A stretch of 62,416 nt of DNA, from assembly GCA_944387775.1 (NCBI GenBank), contig CALXGE010000002.1:1-62416 (forward strand), in the 5' to 3' direction. A model generated the notes under the pieces. That model was not told the origin of the DNA, did not search any database, and saw nothing but the letters and a program-made list of their open reading frames with translations. This document shows, piece by piece, positions 8,085-14,865 of the stretch. The DNA comes from an uncultured Oscillospiraceae bacterium (GTDB lineage: Bacteria > Bacillota > Clostridia > Oscillospirales > Oscillospiraceae). A program made the position numbers and the translations under genes. How positions within the stretch are numbered: the first letter of the stretch is position 1; each line of letters begins with the position of its first letter.

Positions 8085-8588
8085 ATGTACGATGAACTAA
8101 CGGAAGTGGATATCCGAAAGATGAAAGAGGAGATGGATTATCGGATACAGGTCCTGCGGCCCAAGCTGATCGAGGACGTCCAGACCGCCCGGGCCTTTGG
8201 CGATCTCAGTGAAAACTTCGAATACAAGTGTGCTAAGCAGGAGAAGAACCGCAATGAGAGCCGCATCCGCTACCTGGAGCGGATGATCCGCACGGCCAAG
8301 GTGATCTCTGTCCAGTCCGATGAGGCGGAGGCGGGCCTTTTTGACAAGGTGACCCTTTTCAACGAGATGCTGAACAAGGAGATGACCATTCAGATCGTCA
8401 CCACCCTGCGGCAGAATGCCCTACAGGGCCTTATCAGCAAGGAGTCTCCGGTGGGAAAGGCTATTCTGGGTCACCGGGTGGGGGACCGGGTGCAGGTGAC
8501 TGTCAGTGACCAGCTGCGCTACTACGTGGTGATCCGATCCATCGAGAAGGGACAGGATGACGACTCCATGGCCATCAGTTCCTATTGA
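8085..8588 (+). CDS. GreA/GreB family transcription elongation factor
   Basis: 167 aa; GreA proteins are usually about 158 aa. The N-terminal coiled-coil hairpin (about 1-78) carries the acidic-tip region with ARAFGDLSENFEYKCAKQ, where GDLSEN-EY is the family hallmark. The C-terminal FKBP-like domain (about 85-165) contains KESPVGKAILGHRVGDRV. Gre factors stimulate RNA cleavage by stalled RNA polymerase. The ATG follows GGAAAGGAG. It stands alone between an AT-rich upstream region and a promoter/terminator unit. It may be a paralogue rather than the main greA. Confidence 0.88.
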   Translation: MYDELTEVDIRKMKEEMDYRIQVLRPKLIEDVQTARAFGDLSENFEYKCAKQEKNRNESRIRYLERMIRTAKVISVQSDEAEAGLFDKVTLFNEMLNKEMTIQIVTTLRQNALQGLISKESPVGKAILGHRVGDRVQVTVSDQLRYYVVIRSIEKGQDDDSMAISSY

Positions 8589-8633
8589 GATAGCACTGCA
8601 GCTTAAGATGCTGTTAATCTGCTTGGCGAAGTC

Positions 8634-8663
8634 TTGACGGAGCCCTCCCTGTTCTTGTATACT
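8634..8663 (+). promoter_or_regulatory. SigA-type promoter in the 8589-8909 gap
   Basis: TTGACG (8634-8639) and TATACT (8658-8663) with an 18-base spacer. It drives either a short RNA ending at 8802 or the leader of the downstream CNNM/CorC gene. Confidence 0.6.
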
Positions 8664-8669
8664 AACCTC

Positions 8670-8802
8670 ATTATGCGGAAGGGAGGACGATAGCTTCCAT
8701 GGACAGCGACGAAGGCGATTATCACAGTACCGATTCCAGACGATCCTGTTTATCATATTGGGCATGTCTGCTCCACGGACAGTGGGACAGGCATGCCTTT
8801 TT
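8670..8802 (+). ncRNA. Candidate small RNA or attenuated leader
   Basis: About 130 bases run from the predicted start after the 8634-8663 promoter to a strong intrinsic terminator. No ORF with a ribosome site is present. It could be an independent small RNA, or a leader whose terminator is overridden to express the transporter gene at 8910. Known riboswitch signatures (Mg, Mn, fluoride, guanidine, c-di-GMP) were compared from memory and none fitted. Confidence 0.4.
8761..8802 (+). terminator. Strong intrinsic terminator upstream of the CNNM/CorC gene
   Basis: Outer 10-bp stem GGCATGTCTG/CAGGCATGCC (one G-U) with an inner CCAC/GTGG stem, followed by TTTTT. It lies 107 bases before the next start codon. 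Confidence 0.75.
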
Positions 8803-8909
8803 GCGCCTTGGCCGGCTGCTGCAGTAGGAGCGGCGGCGCCCCGGAGATCCGGGAACGGCAAGGACATTATCTGGTATGGTATGATAAATAGGAGGACAAC
8901 TGAATCACT

Positions 8910-10160
8910 ATGGAATCCCAATTATTAACAGAACTTTTGGCAATGGCTATTTGTATCGCCTTTTCTGCCTATTTCTCCGCGTCGGAGACCGCCTTTTCCT
9001 CCCTGAATCGGGCAAGGATGAAGGCCATGGCGGAACAAGGAGATAAGCGGGCGGAGCGGGCTCTGGCTCTGGCGGAGCAGTATGACCGGCTTCTCTCCAC
9101 TCTCCTCATTGGCAACAACATCGTGAACATCGCTGCGGCCTCCATTGGCACGGTGATGTTTGTCCGCTACTACGGGGATCTGGGTGCCACTATCTCCACC
9201 GTGGTGATCACCATCGTGGTGCTGATCTTCGGCGAGATCTCCCCCAAGAGTCTGGCAAAGGACAGCCCCGAGCGATTTGCCATGCTCTCGGCGCCCCTGC
9301 TGCGGATCCTGATGTGGGTGCTGGCACCCCTGAACTTCCTCTTCTCCCAGTGGAAAAAGCTGCTGACGGTGATTTTCCGGGTCAAGGACGACCGGAGACT
9401 GACCCAGCAGGAACTGCTGGTATTGGTGGACGAAGTAGAGCAGGAGGGCGGCATTGACCGGGATGAAGGGGAGTTGCTGCGCAGCGCCATCGAGTTCCCG
9501 GACCAGGAGGCTGAGGACATCCTCACCCACCGGGTGGACCTGGAGGCTGTGCAGATGAATGCCAGCCGGGAAGAGGTGGCCAAGGTATTCCGGGAGAGCC
9601 GCTACTCACGGCTGCTGGTCTACGGCGAGGACCTGGACGATATCCGGGGTGTGATCCATCTCAAAGACTTCTGCGACGCGCCGGAGGGTGCGGCCCTGAA
9701 GGATATGATGACCTCGCCGCTGTTCGTGCCGCCCTCCGTGAAGATCAGCGCCCTGCTTCGGCAGCTCCAGCGCAGTAAGTCCCATGTGGCGGTGGTCAGC
9801 GATGAATTCGGCGGTACTCTGGGCATTGTGACCCTGGAGGACATTTTGGAGGAGCTGGTGGGCGAGATCTGGGATGAGCACGATGAAGTGGAAGAGCCGG
9901 TCCGCCAGACAGGGGAGGGGGCCTACCGCATCTCCTGCGCTGAGGGCCCGGAGATCCTGAAGGACCTGTTCCACGAAGACCCCGGCGACGACAATACCAC
10001 CTTAGGCGGCTGGGTAGCGGAGCAGCTGGGCCACATCCCGGTCCAGGGCGATACCTTCCTGTGGGAAGAGCTAAAGGTGACCGTAACCAAAACTGACGGC
10101 CGAAGAGTTCTGGAGGTGGAGGTCCGTAAGCTGGACGAGGCCGTGGAGGCCGGTGCATAA
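8910..10160 (+). CDS. CNNM/CorC (HlyC) family transporter with CBS domains
   Basis: 416 aa membrane protein of the CNNM/CorC/hemolysin family, thought to export Mg2+ or other divalent cations. Domain order is a DUF21 transmembrane domain (about 1-180, with SAYFSASETAFSSLN), a CBS pair (about 200-320, THRVDLEAVQMN and AVVSDEFGGTLGIVTLEDILEELVGEIWDE), and a CorC_HlyC C-terminal domain (about 335-410). An in-frame stop lies just upstream, so the ATG at 8910 is the earliest start. Its GGAGG is 14 bases away, an unusually long spacing. It may be controlled by the terminator at 8761-8802. Confidence 0.92.
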   Translation: MESQLLTELLAMAICIAFSAYFSASETAFSSLNRARMKAMAEQGDKRAERALALAEQYDRLLSTLLIGNNIVNIAAASIGTVMFVRYYGDLGATISTVVITIVVLIFGEISPKSLAKDSPERFAMLSAPLLRILMWVLAPLNFLFSQWKKLLTVIFRVKDDRRLTQQELLVLVDEVEQEGGIDRDEGELLRSAIEFPDQEAEDILTHRVDLEAVQMNASREEVAKVFRESRYSRLLVYGEDLDDIRGVIHLKDFCDAPEGAALKDMMTSPLFVPPSVKISALLRQLQRSKSHVAVVSDEFGGTLGIVTLEDILEELVGEIWDEHDEVEEPVRQTGEGAYRISCAEGPEILKDLFHEDPGDDNTTLGGWVAEQLGHIPVQGDTFLWEELKVTVTKTDGRRVLEVEVRKLDEAVEAGA

Positions 10161-10191
10161 TAGAAAAGCCACATTTCATAACATATAAAAT

Positions 10192-10229
10192 AACCCGCCC
10201 GGAGTTTTAGCTCCGGGCGGGTGTTATTT
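10192..10229. terminator. Terminator between convergent CNNM/CorC and FmdE genes
   Basis: Perfect 12-bp GC-rich stem ACCCGCCCGGAG/CTCCGGGCGGGT with a 6-base loop. There is a T run on the plus side and A-rich sequence on the other, so it can act for both genes. Confidence 0.85.
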
Positions 10230-10243
10230 TTTCTGAGATGTTC

Positions 10244-10774
10244 TTAGACATTAAACCGGCTGTAGGCCTGGTAACAGTCCAGACAAAGTTTTTTCCCGTT
10301 TTCCAGACGGATCATATTTTCAGCGGTGGTCTCTCCGCAGCACTCGCACTTCACAGACTGGAACAGACGAGCACTCTCAGGCAGAGTAATGGTAGTCTCC
10401 TTTACAGTAAACATGTCCCTGGGAGCCAGGGACTGGTAGTAGGCAAAGGATTCCTGGCGACTCATACCCTCAGGCCGGTCCTTCAGCACCAGCCGTACAG
10501 AGCGGCCTGTGGTGCGATTGTAGAAGGAGAAGGCCTGTTTGCCACGGAGGTGGAAGAGAAGATTCCCCTTGCCGACGCTGCAGCCCAGGATCACCTGGAT
10601 GGCGTCCACGCCGCAGGCGTCGTTCTCCGTGATACATACCACCTGCTCGTCGTCGGAGAAGTGAAGGTCCAAAAGTTCGATGGCGTACAGGGCGGCTTTG
10701 TAGCCGATGGTCAGGCCGCCGCACTCGTGGCCGTGAAAGACCGCACATTTTTCCCAAAGCTCACGCTCGTTCAT
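10244..10774 (-). CDS. FmdE family zinc-finger protein
   Basis: 176 aa. The FmdE domain (about 1-130) has FHGHECGGLTIGY and ENDACGVDAIQVILGC; a C-terminal zinc ribbon follows with Cys pairs CECC and CLDC (about 140-165). FmdE was named from formylmethanofuran dehydrogenase operons of methanogens, but in bacteria it is commonly found with FecBCD-like transporters; its exact activity is unknown. It is last in the minus-strand transporter operon, 18 bases after the ATPase gene. This suggests a role with the imported metal or metal complex (Fe, Mo or W are possibilities). Confidence 0.85.
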   Translation of the reverse strand: MNERELWEKCAVFHGHECGGLTIGYKAALYAIELLDLHFSDDEQVVCITENDACGVDAIQVILGCSVGKGNLLFHLRGKQAFSFYNRTTGRSVRLVLKDRPEGMSRQESFAYYQSLAPRDMFTVKETTITLPESARLFQSVKCECCGETTAENMIRLENGKKLCLDCYQAYSRFNV

Positions 10775-10792
10775 TGTACAATTCTCCTTTTT

Positions 10793-11545
10793 TCAATCTA
10801 CCAGGACGATGGATTTTCCCTCCACCGTTACCACATGGGCGTCCACACCATAGACATCCCGGAGAGCCTGCCGGTCCAGAATGGAGCTGTCCCCGGAGCG
10901 GTATACCTGCCCGTCCTTCAGCAGAAGGAACCGGTCGCAGAACCGGAGGGCCAGATTCAGATCGTGGATGACCACAATGGCGGTAATGGCGCTGCTGCGG
11001 CAGATATCCCGGACAATATCCAGGACCTGATACTGGTTTTGGATGTCCAGACTGCTGGTGGGCTCATCCAGCAGCAGTACCTTGGGCTGTTGGGCCAGGG
11101 CCCGGGCCAGCATGACCTTTTGCCGCTCTCCGCCACTGAGCTCGTTGAGAAAACGGCCCCGGAGAGGGGAGAGGTTCAGACGGTCCATAGCCTCATGGAC
11201 GATGCGGTGGTCCTCCTCCGTAAAGCCCCAGCGCATGTAGGGCCTGCGGCCCAGCATCACTACGTCGTGGACTGTCATCTGGGTACTAGGGATGGTCTGA
11301 GAGACAAAGGCCACCCGACGGGCTACCTCCCGATGGGTCATCGTCAGCAGATCCTCATTGTCCATCCAGACGTGGCCGCCGCCTACCCGCAGGATCTGAT
11401 TGAAGCACTTGAGCATGGTGCTCTTGCCGGCACCGTTGTTGCCGAGAATGGCCAGAAATTTTCCATCCTCCAGGGAGAAACTGATTTGACGGAGGACCTC
11501 GGTGCCACTTCTGTAATGAAAACTGAGATTCTCAACGTTCAGCAT
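10793..11545 (-). CDS. FecE/FepC-type ABC transporter ATP-binding protein
   Basis: 250 aa ATPase of a metal or siderophore importer. Walker A is GNNGAGKST, the signature is LSGGERQKV, Walker B is VLLLDEPTSSLD, and the H-loop is VVIHDLN. The gene overlaps the permease stop by 14 bases, so translation is probably coupled. With the permease and lipoprotein it forms a complete uptake system; the substrate cannot be read from sequence. Confidence 0.93.
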   Translation of the reverse strand: MLNVENLSFHYRSGTEVLRQISFSLEDGKFLAILGNNGAGKSTMLKCFNQILRVGGGHVWMDNEDLLTMTHREVARRVAFVSQTIPSTQMTVHDVVMLGRRPYMRWGFTEEDHRIVHEAMDRLNLSPLRGRFLNELSGGERQKVMLARALAQQPKVLLLDEPTSSLDIQNQYQVLDIVRDICRSSAITAIVVIHDLNLALRFCDRFLLLKDGQVYRSGDSSILDRQALRDVYGVDAHVVTVEGKSIVLVD

Positions 11546-12623
11546 TTCTGCGCCCTCCCTTAAACAGCAGATACAGAAACAGCGGCCCGCCCAGGAAGGA
11601 GGTGATGGCGCCGATGGGCAGTATCACAGGGCTGATGGCCACTCGGGCAAAGAGATCGCCCAGCAGCAGCAGAGTGGAGCCTGCCAGGATGGAGCCTGGG
11701 AGGAGGTAGACGTGGTTGTTGCCCACCACCATGCGGACGATATGGGGGGCCACCAGGCCGATAAAGTTGATAAGGCCGATGTAGGAGACGATAATAGAGG
11801 CGGTGAGACAGCAGAGGACCATATCCACCAGAGTCAGGCGGCGGACATTGATGCCCAGACTTACCGCTGTCTCCGTTCCGCTGAGAAGGGCGTTATAGTC
11901 CCAGCGGTGAAGGAGGAAGCAGATGCTGGTCAGCAGCACCACGATCCCCATGATCCGCAGGTCGCCCCAGGTGGTGCTGCCCAGGCTTCCGAAGGTCCAG
12001 AACACCAGGCTGGCAAGTTCTATCTCGTCGGCAAAATATTGGATCAGGGTAGTGGCACCAGTGAACATGGAGCTGATGGCCACGCCCGCCAGGACGATCC
12101 CCTCCGGGGAGATCTGCTTGAACCGGGATAGTCCCAGGATCACCAGGGCCACGGCCATGCTGCCTGCAAAGGCACACAGGGGGATGGCGGCGCTGCCCAC
12201 AGCGCCGGCAGAGGCTGCATTCAAAACAACGATGGCGAAGGCAGCGCCGAAGCTGGCCCCCTGGGATACGCCCAGTGTGGATGCGGAGGCCAGCGGATTG
12301 CGGAGGATGGCCTGAAGCACGCACCCGGAGATCCCCAGTCCCGCGCCGGCAATCAGCGCGGTACAGATCCGGGGGAGGCGGTTGCTGCGGACCACCCGAT
12401 TGATGTTCTCGTCGTGGGCCATGCCGAAGATGCCCCGAATGAGCTCGGAGACAGGGGTCTCATAGGATCCTGCCCGCAGGGAGAGGAGGATCGCCAGCAC
12501 CAGCAGCAGGGTCAGTATTGCCAGAAACGTCAAGCTCCGCACCCGATTGCGGCGAAAAGCAGGATCTATAGCGCTGTGATCATGGTGGGCGTTATTCGCC
12601 CAGTTGGATGGGCCTGAACTCAT
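11532..12623 (-). CDS. FecCD-type ABC transporter permease
   Basis: 363 aa with about nine to ten transmembrane segments. Family motifs include GAGLGISGCVLQAILRNPLA and GLINFIGLVAPHIVRM (the EAA-like loop). The start at 12623 lies inside the end of the binding-protein gene (32-base overlap) and is preceded by AAGGAGG at 6 bases, which supports it despite the overlap. A hydrophilic, His-containing N-terminus of about 30 residues precedes the first membrane segment. Confidence 0.92.
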   Translation of the reverse strand: MSSGPSNWANNAHHDHSAIDPAFRRNRVRSLTFLAILTLLLVLAILLSLRAGSYETPVSELIRGIFGMAHDENINRVVRSNRLPRICTALIAGAGLGISGCVLQAILRNPLASASTLGVSQGASFGAAFAIVVLNAASAGAVGSAAIPLCAFAGSMAVALVILGLSRFKQISPEGIVLAGVAISSMFTGATTLIQYFADEIELASLVFWTFGSLGSTTWGDLRIMGIVVLLTSICFLLHRWDYNALLSGTETAVSLGINVRRLTLVDMVLCCLTASIIVSYIGLINFIGLVAPHIVRMVVGNNHVYLLPGSILAGSTLLLLGDLFARVAISPVILPIGAITSFLGGPLFLYLLFKGGRRNAER

Positions 12624-13710
12624 AACCGGCCTCCTTCAGATCTTCATAAGGATTGGTACCCAGCAGGGCGGTAAAGATCTCGCCGGCCTTCTCCACGGGG
12701 TCTACATCGGCAAACTGCTCGGGGTAGAGGATAGTGGCGGCGTAGTAGGCATCCGCCAGAGCGGTTTCCAGGTTGGAGGCGCTGGAGCGGAAAGAGATCT
12801 GGGAGTAGACCCGGCCCTCCTGCACGGCGGTGAAGCCCTGGTAGAAATCTGGATTCTTCGCATAGTCCTCATTGATCAGGGACATACCGTTGAAGTCCAG
12901 GAAGATAACATCGGGATCCCAGGCCAGGACCTGCTCCAGGTCGATGTCAAAGGCGCCGGACTGGCCGGTGGTGTCCGCCAGATTGTTAGCATGGATGAGA
13001 ACGAAGGGACCATAGTTGGCCTCAGTGCCCTCAAAGCCGTGGTGGCCCTTAAAGGAGACACCGCCCACATAGACAGTGGGCTTGTCCTCCTCCGGGATAC
13101 CGGCGGTGCGCTGCTCCAGGTCGTCTTTGACGCTGTTGAGATAATTTGTCAGCTCCTCTGCCCGGTCCTCCTTGCCGTAGACCTCACCCATAAGGCGGAT
13201 GGTCTCATAGGCATTGTCATCCAGGGTCGTATCGCTGCCGGGAACCACCACCACGGGGATACCGGTCTTGCTTTGCAGGTCGTCAGCATCCTGGCTGTCG
13301 TTTCCGACCATGATGATCACTTCGGGATCGGCGGCGATGATAGCCTCCGGGTAGTGCTCGCCGTTGCTGCCGATGACAGGCAGGTCGGCAAAGAGATCAA
13401 AGTTTACATAGTTATAAAGCCGGGACATGGTGGGCTCCTGCTCATAGTCCTCCACGCCCACCACCAGATCCTGGGCCTGCATGTAGCAGGTATAGCGCAG
13501 GGCGCCCACGTTGACGCAGACGATGCGTTCTACCGTCTCCGGAATTTCCACGGTGCGTCCTGCGCTGTCGGTAATGGTTCTGGTATCCTGCGCGGAAGAG
13601 GGCGCTTCGTTATTTTCCGTGGTGCCGTTATTTCCTGCGCTGCAGGCGGCCAGCACAAGTGCAAGACCTGCAGCAAGAAATAAAGCGGCCCAGCGATGTG
13701 AATGTCTCAT
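12592..13710 (-). CDS. FecB-type substrate-binding lipoprotein
   Basis: 372 aa class III periplasmic-binding protein. The signal peptide is MRHSHRWAALFLAAGLALVL with lipobox LAAC, giving a membrane-anchored lipoprotein. The mature part opens RTITDSAGRTVEIPETVERI, typical of FecB/BtuF proteins. The start at 13710 follows AAAGGAG. Upstream in-frame codons to 13980 are untranslated leader. It is first in the operon with permease, ATPase and FmdE, and delivers the ligand (iron chelate, haem, cobalamin or oxyanion; undecided). Confidence 0.92.
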   Translation of the reverse strand: MRHSHRWAALFLAAGLALVLAACSAGNNGTTENNEAPSSAQDTRTITDSAGRTVEIPETVERIVCVNVGALRYTCYMQAQDLVVGVEDYEQEPTMSRLYNYVNFDLFADLPVIGSNGEHYPEAIIAADPEVIIMVGNDSQDADDLQSKTGIPVVVVPGSDTTLDDNAYETIRLMGEVYGKEDRAEELTNYLNSVKDDLEQRTAGIPEEDKPTVYVGGVSFKGHHGFEGTEANYGPFVLIHANNLADTTGQSGAFDIDLEQVLAWDPDVIFLDFNGMSLINEDYAKNPDFYQGFTAVQEGRVYSQISFRSSASNLETALADAYYAATILYPEQFADVDPVEKAGEIFTALLGTNPYEDLKEAGYEFRPIQLGE

Positions 13711-13818
13711 TCGAGTCGTTCTCCTTTGCTTGGTATGTTGCCTCCGGCACAGTGGTCCCGGAGACCTTTTGACGGCAGCGGCAGTCGTCTTAAGGCGATG
13801 CCCTTTGTCCGGAATTGT

Positions 13819-13847
13819 AGTATAAACGACGTCAGCAGGGGAGACAA
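13819..13847 (-). promoter_or_regulatory. Promoter of the FecB-type operon
   Basis: TTGTCT (13842-13847), 17-base spacer, TATACT (13819-13824), reading leftward. It leaves a leader of about 100 bases containing inverted repeats but no recognised riboswitch. Confidence 0.6.
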
Positions 13848-13908
13848 GCCGCCAGGGGGGATATTTTTTCACCAAATCCTCCCTTCTCCTAAAAGAAAAA
13901 ATTTTCTC

Positions 13909-13937
13909 TTGCCCCTGACGGGCTGGTGGGGTACAAT
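13909..13937 (+). promoter_or_regulatory. Promoter of nrdG
   Basis: TTGCCC (13909-13914), 17-base spacer, TACAAT (13932-13937), divergent from the FecB-type promoter. Confidence 0.5.
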
Positions 13938-14009
13938 AAGCCTCACTGTAAATATGGTCTGTCCGACTGCCGCCAGGCAACTGTACAGCTGAAGAGAGGA
14001 GAAGATGAG

Positions 14010-14702
14010 ATGCGTATATGCGGACTGCAGAAGCTGGCTATGGTGGATTTCCCGGGAAAGATCGCGGCCACGGTGTTCACCGGAAGCTGTAATCTCCGCT
14101 GCCCCTTTTGCCACAATGCCCCTCTGGTGACTCGCCTGGAGGAGGCGGAGCGCTGGGAGGAGACGCAGGTATTGGATTTTCTTGCTCAGCGCCGGGGCCT
14201 TCTGGAGGGTGTGGTCCTCAGCGGCGGCGAGCCCCTGCTCCAAGAGGGCGTGGAGGATTTCCTCGCCAAGGTCCGGGCGCTGGGCTATGCCGTCAAGCTG
14301 GATACCAACGGATGCTATCCTCAGCGTCTGAAAGGGATCCTGGATGCGGGGCTGGTGGACTATGTGGCCATGGATATCAAAAATTCTTTGGCTAAATACC
14401 CAGAGACCGTGGGCTGCCCCGGCTTTGATACGGCTCCTGTGGAGGAGAGCGTCCGCCTGCTGATGGAGGGAAGTGTGGACTATGAGTTCCGTACCACTGC
14501 TGTCAAACCCTTCCACACACCACAAGATATAGAGGTTATTGGGCAATGGCTCTCCGGTGCACCCCGATATTTTCTGCAGACCTTTGTGGATTCCGGCAAT
14601 CTGGTAGGGGAAGGGTGCAGCGCTTTTTCCCCGGAAGAGATGCAGGAATTGGCACAAAAAGCCCGCCCTTGGTTCAAAACGGTAGAAATTCGCGGCATTT
14701 GA
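14010..14702 (+). CDS. nrdG: Anaerobic ribonucleotide reductase activating protein (radical SAM)
   Basis: 230 aa radical-SAM activase. The Cys motif CNLRCPFC (CX3CX2C) sits after the usual LAMVDFPGKIAATVFTGS, and VVLSGGEPLLQ is the SAM-binding GGE motif. It generates the glycyl radical on NrdD. Start 14010 follows GAGAGGAG. nrdD follows after 163 bases with its own promoter, so the pair is adjacent but separately controlled. It resembles the NrdG2/PflA-like branch of longer activases. Confidence 0.92.
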   Translation: MRICGLQKLAMVDFPGKIAATVFTGSCNLRCPFCHNAPLVTRLEEAERWEETQVLDFLAQRRGLLEGVVLSGGEPLLQEGVEDFLAKVRALGYAVKLDTNGCYPQRLKGILDAGLVDYVAMDIKNSLAKYPETVGCPGFDTAPVEESVRLLMEGSVDYEFRTTAVKPFHTPQDIEVIGQWLSGAPRYFLQTFVDSGNLVGEGCSAFSPEEMQELAQKARPWFKTVEIRGI

Positions 14703-14745
14703 CGATATTTTGTGACTACAATAAAAAAGAACACAATATATTGTG
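14700..14745 (+). promoter_or_regulatory. Tandem NrdR boxes upstream of nrdD
   Basis: A perfect NrdR box ACACAATATATTGTG lies at 14731-14745. A weaker copy, matching at 11 of 15 positions (TGACGATATTTTGTG), lies at 14700-14714, exactly 31 bases centre to centre. Paired boxes with about three helical turns spacing are the known NrdR operator arrangement. They lie just upstream of the nrdD -35 element, so repression by NrdR is expected. Confidence 0.85.
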
Positions 14746-14753
14746 GTTTACCC

Positions 14754-14782
14754 TTGACAGACGGCGCGGTATCGCATATAAT
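14754..14782 (+). promoter_or_regulatory. Consensus SigA promoter of nrdD
   Basis: TTGACA (14754-14759), 17-base spacer, TATAAT (14777-14782): a perfect consensus promoter directly downstream of the NrdR boxes. Confidence 0.85.
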
Positions 14783-14865
14783 AAAGACCGTTCCGAATCA
14801 TCGCGGCGTCCGGCTCCGGCCGGATTCCCGGACCATATAAATACAAAAGAAAGCAGGGCGGTTTC

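Noticed and set aside
8664..8802. Manganese (yybP-ykoY), Mg or mini-ykkC riboswitch
   Set aside because: The GGGAGGACGATAGC segment is only superficially similar; conserved core elements of these classes are missing.
10238..11563. Long plus-strand open frame across the FmdE and ATPase genes
   Set aside because: It is a shadow of two recognised minus-strand genes. Similar long shadows over iorA, gcvPA, paaK and lpdA were rejected for the same reason.
13711..14009. Molybdenum cofactor or cobalamin riboswitch in the leader of the FecB-type operon
   Set aside because: The leader has inverted repeats but none of the conserved boxes of these riboswitches could be found.
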